A stretch of 18,811 bases of DNA from positions 9,664 through 28,474 of the forward strand of contig CANMEW010000002.1 in assembly GCA_947496905.1 (NCBI GenBank), written 5' to 3'. Below, in pieces: positions 8,124 through 15,673 of this stretch (the first letter of the stretch is position 1; each line of letters begins with the position of its first letter). The notes under the pieces were generated by a model. The model had not been told where the DNA came from. It worked only from the letters and a program-made list of their open reading frames with translations, and did not search any database. The translations under genes and the position numbers were made by a program. The stretch is from Rickettsiales bacterium. Lineage in GTDB: Bacteria > Pseudomonadota > Alphaproteobacteria > Rickettsiales > UBA1997.

Positions 8124-8873
8124 ATGGGTTACAAAATTTTTTACCACAGCAATTCACACAAAATTTTTCTCTGGCTTTTTCTTGCCACCTTTGTCGGTCA
8201 GATTTTTTTCTGGAAAACAACCGAAAAGTTCAGATCCCACTTCGACATCGTCCCACCTGCCCCAAATAAATATCTCATCTCTGCGCTTTCACTTGGTGAC
8301 AAGGAATTTTTATTCCGCGTTTTAGCCACTCGTTTGCAAAATTCTGGCGATGTTTTTGCCGGATTTCTCGCCTTAAAAAAATATGATTATTCCCGCGTCT
8401 ACCAATGGATGACAATGCTCGACACCCTTAATAGTAAATCACATTTTGTCCCATCTCTTGCCAGCTACTACTACGCTCAAACCCAAAAAACTGAGGACAC
8501 TCGCTACATAATCGATTACCTTGACGAGCATTCGTCGAAAAATATTGATGCCAATTGGTGGTGGCTTTTTCAGGCCGTTTACATCGCAAAAAATAATCTC
8601 CACGACATGCCTCGCGCTTTGGAATTAGCGCAAAAGCTAGCACAAAATAATGCAGAAAACGCACCGTTTTGGACTAAGCAAATGCCGGCTTTCATCAGTG
8701 AGGAAATGGGTGATGGCTGCATGGCTTTCACCGTCATCGGAAAATTAATCAAAGAAAGTGAAAGTGGCGAACGTCAAATCAAGCCAGAGGAAATGAACTT
8801 CATGCGGCATTTCATTAAGGAGCGCTTGGCAAAATTGCAGAATCAGAAATTTGATCCACGCCGATGCAAATGA
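8124..8873 (+). CDS. Membrane-anchored TPR-like protein of unknown function
   Basis: A 249-aa protein with one N-terminal hydrophobic anchor (about residues 13-32, IFLWLFLATFVGQIFFW) followed by a mostly helical soluble region. The helices resemble degenerate TPR or Sel1 units, such as the stretches near residues 82-120 and 150-185, with DMPRALELAQKLAQNN as the clearest single unit. Only 23 bp separate it from the permease, and its stop codon TGA overlaps the ATG of nadC in ATGA, so all are probably co-transcribed. By analogy with other permease plus anchored-TPR pairs it may be an accessory subunit of the transporter. I do not recognise a named family, and the function is not established. 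Confidence 0.72.
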   Translation: MGYKIFYHSNSHKIFLWLFLATFVGQIFFWKTTEKFRSHFDIVPPAPNKYLISALSLGDKEFLFRVLATRLQNSGDVFAGFLALKKYDYSRVYQWMTMLDTLNSKSHFVPSLASYYYAQTQKTEDTRYIIDYLDEHSSKNIDANWWWLFQAVYIAKNNLHDMPRALELAQKLAQNNAENAPFWTKQMPAFISEEMGDGCMAFTVIGKLIKESESGERQIKPEEMNFMRHFIKERLAKLQNQKFDPRRCK

Positions 8874-9865
8874 AGATATGCCAGAGCTACTCGAAACCTG
8901 AACTTCTCAGCTCTGGTATGCGGGGTTACCCACAAGGTGGGGCGCCGCTCATGCGGCGTAAAAATAAAAAAATATGCCAGAGTCCAAAGGACTTTGGCAT
9001 AGAGCTGCGAAAAATTGTGAAAATTGCGCTTGAAGAAGATTGTGCTTTTGACGACATCACCTCCGATTTAACTATTCCCCAAAATACCATTCTGTCCTTT
9101 GAAATCAACCCTCGCGAAGAAATTATTTTTTGTGGGCAAGATGTGATTCTGGAAGTTTTCTCTCAGCTAAAAAAATCAAAAAAATTCGAAAATTCCGCAC
9201 TTGATTTGGAAATTTTAGTCGCGGATGGAAATGCATTAAAGGCTTTTCAGGCAATAGCTCGTGGCAGAGGTGATGCAAAATTAATTTTCGCTGGCGAGAG
9301 GGTGATTCTTAATTTGATTCAGCATTTAAGCGGAGTTGCAACCATCACCAATCAATTCGTTCAGAAATTAAACAACGAAAAAATTAAAATTTTAGACACG
9401 CGAAAAACTTTGCCGGGGCTGCGGCACCTACAAAAACATGCGGTTGAAATGGGTGGCGGAAAAAATCATCGCATGAATTTATCCGACATGATTCTGATCA
9501 AAGACAATCACATCGCTGCTGCTGGAGGTGTTGTGGAGGCATTGGAGCTCGCGGAAAAAACAACTAGAAAGATCGTAGCAGAACTTGAGTGCGACAATTT
9601 TGAGCAGGTCACGAAAGCGCTGGAGCTGCGTCCAGATGTCATCATGCTCGACAATATGAGTCCGACAGAAATTAAAAAATGTGCGGCGCTGATTCGTGAA
9701 AATTCTGGAGGGGAAGTAAAAATAGAAATTTCTGGCGGGGTAAATTTAACCAACATCAAAAGCTTTTCAGCTCTTGATGTTGATTTCATTTCGATTGGCT
9801 CTCTGACTCACTCTGTGAGAGCCGTGGATATTGGATTAGATATTTGCTCGCGAGCACGTACATAA
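8870..9865 (+). CDS. nadC: Nicotinate-nucleotide pyrophosphorylase (quinolinate phosphoribosyltransferase) with repeat-derived ends
   Basis: NadC converts quinolinate and PRPP to nicotinate mononucleotide in de novo NAD synthesis. The family motifs are clear: LNLIQHLSGVATIT, DTRKTLPGLR, GGGKNHRMNLSDMILIKDNH, a VAELECDNF strand, and EISGGVNL...ISIGSLTHS near the end. At 331 aa it is longer than the usual 275-290. The first roughly 43 residues (through KDFGIEL) come from a structured repeat; normal NadC sequence begins near KIVKIALEEDCAFDDITSD. The ATG at 8870 overlaps the previous stop as ATGA, implying translational coupling through the repeat. An ATG at 8864 is possible, and a GTG around 9016 would skip the repeat but gives a very short N-terminus. 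The last residues (CSRART) and the stop fall in a MITE-like remnant. The catalytic residues appear intact. Confidence 0.9.
   Translation: MKICQSYSKPELLSSGMRGYPQGGAPLMRRKNKKICQSPKDFGIELRKIVKIALEEDCAFDDITSDLTIPQNTILSFEINPREEIIFCGQDVILEVFSQLKKSKKFENSALDLEILVADGNALKAFQAIARGRGDAKLIFAGERVILNLIQHLSGVATITNQFVQKLNNEKIKILDTRKTLPGLRHLQKHAVEMGGGKNHRMNLSDMILIKDNHIAAAGGVVEALELAEKTTRKIVAELECDNFEQVTKALELRPDVIMLDNMSPTEIKKCAALIRENSGGEVKIEISGGVNLTNIKSFSALDVDFISIGSLTHSVRAVDIGLDICSRART
8876..8961 (+). repeat. Structured GC-rich repeat, copy 2 (translated inside nadC)
   Basis: A stem-loop with arms ATATGCCAGAGC (8876-8887) and GCTCTGGTAT (8910-8919) is followed by the core 8917-8961: GGGGTT, CCCAC-AAG-GTGGG, CGCCGC-TCAT-GCGGCG and TAA. 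About 12 bp further on, another hairpin (8974-9000) starts again with ATGCCAGAGTCC and closes with GGACTTTGGCAT. In the nadC frame this reads without a stop. The core is nearly identical to the one at 18561-18604. Confidence 0.8.
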
Positions 9866-9935
9866 AAGGTACGCTTTCCTGCTCGCAAATTTTCTTCCTA
9901 AAAATTTCTCGAAATCTAGGTTTTTCATAGGTTCC
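9842..9935. mobile_element. MITE-like element, copy B (left part missing)
   Basis: The right portion matches copies A and C: GAGCACGTACAT, GTACGCTTTCCTGCTC, AATTTTCTTCCT, and the right terminal repeat GGTTTTTCATAGGTTCC (9919-9935, one mismatch to copy A). The left terminal repeat is absent; homology fades at the natural end of nadC. The nadC stop (9863-9865) lies inside the element and the SIR2 gene's stop codon begins at the base after its right end. Confidence 0.72.
9850..9886. terminator. Possible bidirectional terminator hairpin between nadC and the SIR2 gene
   Basis: GCGAGCA (9850-9856) pairs perfectly with TGCTCGC (9880-9886), and inside it CGTAC (9857-9861) pairs with GTACG (9869-9873). 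On the plus strand AAATTTTCTT follows. The two genes converge here and no other strong hairpin lies between them. The T-run is poor, so the terminator call is tentative. Confidence 0.35.
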
Positions 9936-11096
9936 CTAAATCTGCGCCAACAACGATTCTATCTCCTTAGTTTTTTTATAGATTCCGTAATCCTTTGCCT
10001 TTTTTGATAGTAGTGATTTCTGCATTCCTAATTCATCTGCATGCTTAAGATTTTTGATGTTGGCATCAATCGCCATTTCAATTCTTTCAGATTCGCCCTC
10101 TTCATAAACGGTGTAAAATAGACGCTTTCCCCTATATTTTTGTCTGTCACACCCCAGATGACTTAGGTTATTTTCATCAAAACCGAATCCGAAGAAAAAT
10201 ACCTTCTTTGCATCTGACAGAGCGCTACTTGCTACCTGTATGTGCTTCAGATTGTTATCTTGATGCTTATCTCCCCCAATCACTTTGATTCCTTTTGCCA
10301 AGTCTGAGATTCGAGAATAGTTATAGCCATTCTGTTTGAATGATCCGAAATCCTGATCGGATCTTGTGACAAAAGATTGCACCATCTCTTCTTCATAAAT
10401 TCTCTTTAGAGCATCATCTTTTTCCCATTCAAATCTACCGAGCTTACCATAAATGTGCACTATCTTTAAGCTTCTCTTGAACTCTTCTAAAGCCTTTCCC
10501 CACTCATCTTCTCCCCTGCAAAACTGATCCAGATAATATTCAAAAACCAAATCGTAATTAAACGTAATTATCGTCAGATTTTGCGCGATAAAACTTAAAT
10601 CTTCCGGCTTTTTTACTTTCTGCAACAACCTCGCAAGCAAGGATCCGATCCAGTCGCGCTCTTTCTCATTAAATCCATTTTTCATTATCTTTTCCTGAGC
10701 TTCCCATTCTTTGCTCAAAATCTCTCGAGCAATAAAATTTTTTCCTAGGGTCCGATAGGCGGTGTAGTTTCTTAAAAAATAATCGATTTGGGATTTTCTG
10801 TAGAACTTTAGTCCACTAAAGAACTCTTTTAAGAGCGTGGATTCATCAGCTCGCACGTAACTTTCTGAGTGATTTTGTTGTATTGCGGTTACCCCCATTT
10901 CACGAAGAAGATCATCATTATTATTAAATCTAAAAATTTCTTTGTTGCCAATCCGTGCACCTTCAGATGCGACGAACAGCAAACCGTTTTCGCGATTGAG
11001 AATATCACTTATAAGATCATTTCCCGTTGGAAACCCGTAAGGATGACTACCTCCGGCTCCAATCACGATTACTGTTTTTTCTATAATCTCAGACAT
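9936..11096 (-). CDS. SIR2-like NAD-binding domain protein, possible phage-defence NADase
   Basis: A 386-aa protein with the Rossmann-type motifs of the SIR2-like (not classical sirtuin) family. These are VIVIGAGGSHPYGFPTG (residues 9-25, dinucleotide-binding loop), QIDYFL (103-108), ITFNYD (177-182), HIYGKLG (214-220, with the likely catalytic His214), and KVFFFGFGFDENN (298-310). Such proteins act as NAD+-degrading effectors in defence systems such as ThsA of Thoeris and the DSR proteins; many other homologues are uncharacterised. No second domain (TIR, HerA-like ATPase, SLOG) is visible and no partner gene is adjacent, so it may act alone or be a lone remnant. It converges on nadC, which makes an NAD precursor. 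A MITE remnant abuts its 3' end and a repeat-rich spacer lies upstream, consistent with lateral acquisition. The upstream AT-rich sequence lacks a Shine-Dalgarno motif. Confidence 0.78.
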   Translation of the reverse strand: MSEIIEKTVIVIGAGGSHPYGFPTGNDLISDILNRENGLLFVASEGARIGNKEIFRFNNNDDLLREMGVTAIQQNHSESYVRADESTLLKEFFSGLKFYRKSQIDYFLRNYTAYRTLGKNFIAREILSKEWEAQEKIMKNGFNEKERDWIGSLLARLLQKVKKPEDLSFIAQNLTIITFNYDLVFEYYLDQFCRGEDEWGKALEEFKRSLKIVHIYGKLGRFEWEKDDALKRIYEEEMVQSFVTRSDQDFGSFKQNGYNYSRISDLAKGIKVIGGDKHQDNNLKHIQVASSALSDAKKVFFFGFGFDENNLSHLGCDRQKYRGKRLFYTVYEEGESERIEMAIDANIKNLKHADELGMQKSLLSKKAKDYGIYKKTKEIESLLAQI

Positions 11097-11438
11097 ATTT
11101 TGTTCGTTAATTTTTAGGGTATATCATCTAGACCTAAACGTCGAAATTTACCCAGATCCGTCATTAGATTTTAGACAAAATTTCGCTAGGAGCAGTTAGA
11201 AATTTTGACGAAAAAAATTCTAAGAATTTCTTTAGAAAACATAGCTGAGAAGCTTGTTAATACTAGCTTCATTCCTAATGACCGTCATTAGAGAATTTGT
11301 TCTAATGACGGATTTGAGTTCAAGTCAATGGAGAAAATTTTATCTTATCATCTGGTCAAAATAGCTCGCGATCTGAGGTGAAAAATTTAAAGACACGCTC
11401 TACGATCTCTCAATTCAAAATTCCTGATTTGCCCCTTT
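11097..11438. other. Intergenic region with repeated CTAATGAC motif
   Basis: This divergent spacer between the SIR2-like gene and the ABC exporter contains no gene I can support. The 8-mer GTCATTAG or its complement occurs four times: 11160-11167, 11275-11282, 11284-11291 and 11302-11309. ATCCGTCATTAGA (11156-11168) and TCTAATGACGGAT (11301-11313) form a perfect 13-bp inverted repeat about 130 bp apart. CTAATGAC-C-GTCATTAG (11275-11291) is a near-perfect palindrome, and CCGTCATTAGA/TCTAATGACGG (11282-11311) an 11-bp hairpin with an 8-nt loop. It could be an operator cluster or a small non-coding element; promoters for both flanking genes should also lie here. Confidence 0.6.
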
Positions 11439-13244
11439 ATGACCAGCAAAATTTCCGCTTTTTCATTTTTATTTAACAGCGTCCGGCCTTTTAAATTTTA
11501 CCTCGGACTGCACATTTTCGTCGTCATTTACAACGCGATCGACCTCTCGCTTTGGCCATTTGTTTCAAAGCTTTTAATCAACAAATTAGCTGCAACCGCT
11601 CCCGAAAAAGTCATTTCAGAAACTTGGAAAATTGCACTGCTACTGATTATTCTCACCATTCTACCCGGATTCATCTGGCGGCTCTGCGACTATTCCTGGG
11701 CAAAAATGGTTCCGCTGATGAAGAAAAAAATTACTGTGGAGTCAATGTCCTACGCGATGAAACATTCGCACAGTTTTTTTCAAAACAGTTTTTCTGGCTC
11801 TCTCACCAATAAAATCCGCGATCTTACCAGTTGTTCTCCAAAATTAATTGAGACCATCTTCTACTCCTTCCTCAACGTAATTCTCAGTTTGTTTGTTGCC
11901 TTCTTCGCACTTTTCTCGATTCACAAAGCCTTTGCTTTTGGATTAATTATTTGGGCAATTTTATTCATTTTGATGGCGCTAAAAGCCGCTCGGCTCACCA
12001 ACAGAATGTCACTCAATGTTGCAACTCAACAAACCAGAATAATGGGAAATATTGCCGATGTTTTGAGCAATATCGCCAACGTAAAATTCTTCGCCAATTC
12101 CTCCTTCGAAGAAAAAAAAATCGCCTCGCTGCAAAATAAATTTACCCGCCTTTTTGAACGTCGCGGATTATTTTTAACAAAATTCTACACCCTTCACGGA
12201 CTCACTTTTTCTGCCTATTTTACTATTTGCACTGTTCTGTTGATTTGGCTTTACTCTAGGGGAGAAGTCACTCTCGGGGATTTCGTTATGCTCTTCACAA
12301 TCAATAATTGGATGATCCACCTAATGTGGATGACGGCGAATAATTTGCGCAATTTTTTGGAAGATTTCGGCACGGTGAATCAGGCATTAAAAATCGTCAA
12401 TGAGCCTTTGGGAATCAAAGATGGAACTAAAGTTTTGAAGGTGGAAAAGGGAGAAATTATTTTTGACGATGTGCATTTTTCTTACCACAAATCACCGTCG
12501 ATTTTTTCCAAAAAATCGATCGTAATAAAAGCGGGAGAGAAGGTTGGTTTGGTTGGTCATTCTGGCGGCGGAAAATCAACTTTTGTAAATTTAATTTTAC
12601 GACTTTTCGACGTTGATTCCGGAAGAATTTTAATTGACGGGCAAGACATTTCGCAGGTCACGCTCGATTCTCTTCACCGCGCAATCGGCATCATCCCGCA
12701 AGATCCATCACTGTTTCACCGCAGTCTGCACGAAAATATTTCTTACGGCCTGACGCTGCAAAGCGGTTCGCGAAAATCAGAAAATCTCGCCAAAATTGTT
12801 GAGGCAGCGAAAAAAGCTCACGCTCACAAATTCATTGAGAAGTTACCACAAGGCTACTCTGCTCTAGTTGGGGAGCGTGGCATCAAACTTTCTGGTGGAC
12901 AACGTCAGCGCATCGCAATCGCTCGTGCTTTTTTGAAGAACGCTCCAATTTTAATTTTAGACGAAGCCACCAGCCAACTCGACTCAATCACCGAAAATCT
13001 CATTCAAGAAAGTCTAAAAAATTTGATGCGTGGCAAAACTACTTTGGTGATTGCGCACCGTCTTTCAACGTTGCAAATCATGGATCGGATTTTGGTTTTT
13101 GACGGCGGAAAAATTGTTGAGGATGGAGCGCATGACCAGCTGCTCGCATTGAACGGAGTTTACAAAAGGCTGTGGAGCGCGCAGGTGGGAGGAGTTTTAA
13201 CCAACGTTGTTGAGGGTGCAGAAGCTGTGCCGTTGTGGGGCTAG
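11439..13244 (+). CDS. ABC exporter with fused membrane and ATPase domains (MsbA-like)
   Basis: A 601-aa half-transporter. The exporter-type membrane domain spans residues about 20-310 with six hydrophobic segments (about 20-40, 62-85, 137-160, 163-183, 252-272, 278-300). The ATPase domain follows, with Walker A GHSGGGKST (373-381), Q-loop Gln421, signature LSGGQ (484-488), Walker B ILILDE (504-509) and H-loop His540. Half-transporters of this form dimerise and export lipid A-core, other lipids, peptides or drugs across the inner membrane. The substrate cannot be read from the sequence, so no symbol is given. It is a single transcription unit preceded by a 342-bp spacer. Its TAG stop overlaps the stop of the convergent mrcA gene within one CTAG. 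Confidence 0.93.
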   Translation: MTSKISAFSFLFNSVRPFKFYLGLHIFVVIYNAIDLSLWPFVSKLLINKLAATAPEKVISETWKIALLLIILTILPGFIWRLCDYSWAKMVPLMKKKITVESMSYAMKHSHSFFQNSFSGSLTNKIRDLTSCSPKLIETIFYSFLNVILSLFVAFFALFSIHKAFAFGLIIWAILFILMALKAARLTNRMSLNVATQQTRIMGNIADVLSNIANVKFFANSSFEEKKIASLQNKFTRLFERRGLFLTKFYTLHGLTFSAYFTICTVLLIWLYSRGEVTLGDFVMLFTINNWMIHLMWMTANNLRNFLEDFGTVNQALKIVNEPLGIKDGTKVLKVEKGEIIFDDVHFSYHKSPSIFSKKSIVIKAGEKVGLVGHSGGGKSTFVNLILRLFDVDSGRILIDGQDISQVTLDSLHRAIGIIPQDPSLFHRSLHENISYGLTLQSGSRKSENLAKIVEAAKKAHAHKFIEKLPQGYSALVGERGIKLSGGQRQRIAIARAFLKNAPILILDEATSQLDSITENLIQESLKNLMRGKTTLVIAHRLSTLQIMDRILVFDGGKIVEDGAHDQLLALNGVYKRLWSAQVGGVLTNVVEGAEAVPLWG

Positions 13245-15673
13245 TAAATCCCCGTAGGATCTGAATCAGAAGATTTAGTGTTGAACTCATTGCCATCATT
13301 TTCGTCACTAGAGTCGGAAGATTCGATGTTGTCGTCGAGCTTGAAGGCTTCGAAGAAAATGCGCTCCTTAGGTGTTACAGGCGTTGGATATTTCCCAGTG
13401 GTGCGATCGATTTTTACAAATTTAACTGAATTTGGAACGCGGAATGGTGTTGAAGGAGTATTTTTCAAAGCCTCTTTCATGAAGTTGATGAAAACTGGCA
13501 AAGCAACGGAGGCGCCGGTTTCCTCGGCACCCAAAGATTTTGGCGTATCGAACCCAATGTAAACTGCAGTGACTAAATCTGGAGAAAAGCCGACGAACCA
13601 AGAATCGTAAGAATTATTGGTAGTGCCGGTTTTGCCGCCAATAATTTTTCCAACAGCGCGTGCGCGTGCTGCAGTGCCGCGCTCTACAACTCCCTGCAAC
13701 ATTGAAGTAATTTGGAAGGCGGTAGCTGGGTCGGTTACCTGCTCTTTACTGTCATCAAGAATTGGCATCGAGAGCTGTTCCACATCTTTTGCGACGTAAT
13801 CATTAAGGTTGCTAATCGCGCAGTCGCGACATTCGCGCTTGTCGCGGCGGTAAATGGTTTTGCCGTCACGATCTTGAATTTTTTCAATCATTAGTGGAGT
13901 GATTTTTTTCCCACCATTGACCATCATTGAATAGGCTGTAGCCAAGCGCATTACCGTTGTTTCGGTTGATCCCAACACAAGAGAATAAATTTTTTGTGGG
14001 GAGTCGTTGATGCCGAATTTTTTCACCACATTCACAACCTTGTCTAAGCCAACTTGGTCAGCCATTCTCACGGTGGTAACGTTGCGCGACTGCTCCAGTC
14101 CAAGACGTAGCGTTGTTGGCCCGTAAAATTCTCCCGAGTAATTGTTTGGTTGGTAAGGGGGTAGACCGAAACCTTGATTGAGAGAAATTTCCTCATCCAT
14201 GATGATGGTTGCTGGCGTCATGCCATTTTCTAGCGCGGCAATGTAGCCAAAAGTTTTCATTGTTGAACCGGGCTGACGCATTGCCTGAGTGGCACGATTA
14301 AACTGATTTGCTGTGTCGACGTAACCACCCATCATGGCAAGAACCCTTCCGGTGTGCGGATCCATCGCGAGGAAAGCGCCATTAACTTCTGGCACTTGGC
14401 GCAAGAAATAAGTTTCTCCCTTCTCTCCCTTCTCAACTAAAATCACGTCCCCAACCGCAAAAATGTCAGAAATTTTTTTCGGAACAGGACCTCTGGAATC
14501 GACGCTGAGATATTTTTTTGCCCATTTGAGCGAGTTGAATTCGATTGAACCGAGTTCGCCATTTTCAATCCCGACTGTTGCTACATCGCGCGAAATGGAA
14601 AGTACGACGGCCTTCGACCAAGAATCTTTGTAAATTTTTTTGACTTCGAATTTTTGTAAATCTTCGCGCCAATTTCCGGATGCATCTATTTTAGAAATTG
14701 CACCGCGGTAGCCGTGTTTTTGGTCATATTCTTCGATGCCGGCGTCAAAAGCTTTGGAGGCAATTTTTTGCAGACGCGGTTGAAGTGTAGTGCTCACAAC
14801 AATGCCATTTTCAAAAACGCTGTCCGAGCCGTAAAGTTCAGTTAATTCTTTTTTTACACTGTCGGAAAAAAAGTTTGCCTTGGTGTTTTCTTCAACGTCT
14901 CTCACCTTCAGAACAATTGCCTGCTCCATTGCTGCTTTGCCGGCATCTTCTTCAATAAAATTTTCATCAATCATGCGCTGAATAACCCAGTCGCGACGCA
15001 GCTTTGCTTTGTCGATATTTTTGCGCGGGTCAAGTTTTGACGGGGCTTTAGGCAATGTCGCAAGCAGTGCCGCTTCTTCAATGGTGAGTTCGTCAATTGA
15101 CTTGTCGAAATAAACCTGAGCTGCTGCGCCCACTCCGTATGTTCCAGAACCTAGGTAAATTTGATTCAAATAGAGTTCCAGAATGCGGTCTTTTGAAAAA
15201 GCCTGGGTCATTCTGAAGGCTAGAATTGCCTCCTTCACCTTACGCTGAAGGGTTCTCTCGCGTGACAGCAAAAAGTTTTTTACCACTTGCTGCGTGATTG
15301 TAGATGCCCCACCCATGGCTGGGTCGCCTTTTAAAACTGCGAAAAAATTTTGAATGGAGGTGCGGAAAATCGCGACCGGGTCAATGCCGGAATGTTTGTA
15401 GAAGTTGGAATCTTCGGCGGCGAGGAAGGCGTTGATGAGGTTTTTGGGAATGGTGTCGATGGGAACGAAGACTCTTTTTTCTTTGGAGAATTCGCTAATC
15501 AAAGTGCCGTCTGCTGCGTAGAGACGGGTGGTGATCATTGGGTTATAATTTTTCAACTGCTCGTAATCAGGAAGATTTTCGCTGTAACGCTTGAAAAGAA
15601 AAAATCCAAAAGTTGCCAAGATTAGCACTAGAAATATGCCGACAACAGCTAGAGCGCTTAGGGTTTTTTTCAT
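13241..15673 (-). CDS. mrcA: Penicillin-binding protein 1A (bifunctional transglycosylase/transpeptidase)
   Basis: PBP1A polymerises and cross-links peptidoglycan from the periplasmic face of the inner membrane. The 810-aa protein has an N-terminal anchor (residues 7-28) and a family-51 glycosyltransferase domain (about 45-225) with catalytic Glu in AAEDSNFYKHSGID (85-98) and GGASTITQQ (121-129). A linker/OB-like region follows (about 300-420). The transpeptidase domain carries the active-site SxxK (Ser470-Lys473 in RQPGSTMKTFGY), SRN (529-531) and KTGTT (681-685). The C-terminus is a short acidic Asp/Ser/Asn-rich tail. The start ATG overlaps the stop of the upstream prepilin-like gene (TAATG), so the two are probably translationally coupled. 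All catalytic residues are present, so the organism is expected to make peptidoglycan. Confidence 0.96.
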   Translation of the reverse strand: MKKTLSALAVVGIFLVLILATFGFFLFKRYSENLPDYEQLKNYNPMITTRLYAADGTLISEFSKEKRVFVPIDTIPKNLINAFLAAEDSNFYKHSGIDPVAIFRTSIQNFFAVLKGDPAMGGASTITQQVVKNFLLSRERTLQRKVKEAILAFRMTQAFSKDRILELYLNQIYLGSGTYGVGAAAQVYFDKSIDELTIEEAALLATLPKAPSKLDPRKNIDKAKLRRDWVIQRMIDENFIEEDAGKAAMEQAIVLKVRDVEENTKANFFSDSVKKELTELYGSDSVFENGIVVSTTLQPRLQKIASKAFDAGIEEYDQKHGYRGAISKIDASGNWREDLQKFEVKKIYKDSWSKAVVLSISRDVATVGIENGELGSIEFNSLKWAKKYLSVDSRGPVPKKISDIFAVGDVILVEKGEKGETYFLRQVPEVNGAFLAMDPHTGRVLAMMGGYVDTANQFNRATQAMRQPGSTMKTFGYIAALENGMTPATIIMDEEISLNQGFGLPPYQPNNYSGEFYGPTTLRLGLEQSRNVTTVRMADQVGLDKVVNVVKKFGINDSPQKIYSLVLGSTETTVMRLATAYSMMVNGGKKITPLMIEKIQDRDGKTIYRRDKRECRDCAISNLNDYVAKDVEQLSMPILDDSKEQVTDPATAFQITSMLQGVVERGTAARARAVGKIIGGKTGTTNNSYDSWFVGFSPDLVTAVYIGFDTPKSLGAEETGASVALPVFINFMKEALKNTPSTPFRVPNSVKFVKIDRTTGKYPTPVTPKERIFFEAFKLDDNIESSDSSDENDGNEFNTKSSDSDPTGIY

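Noticed and set aside
8917..8961. Repeat core as a Rho-independent terminator ending the operon before nadC
   Set aside because: No T-run follows on the plus strand and the nadC frame stays open through it, so premature termination is not supported, though not excluded.
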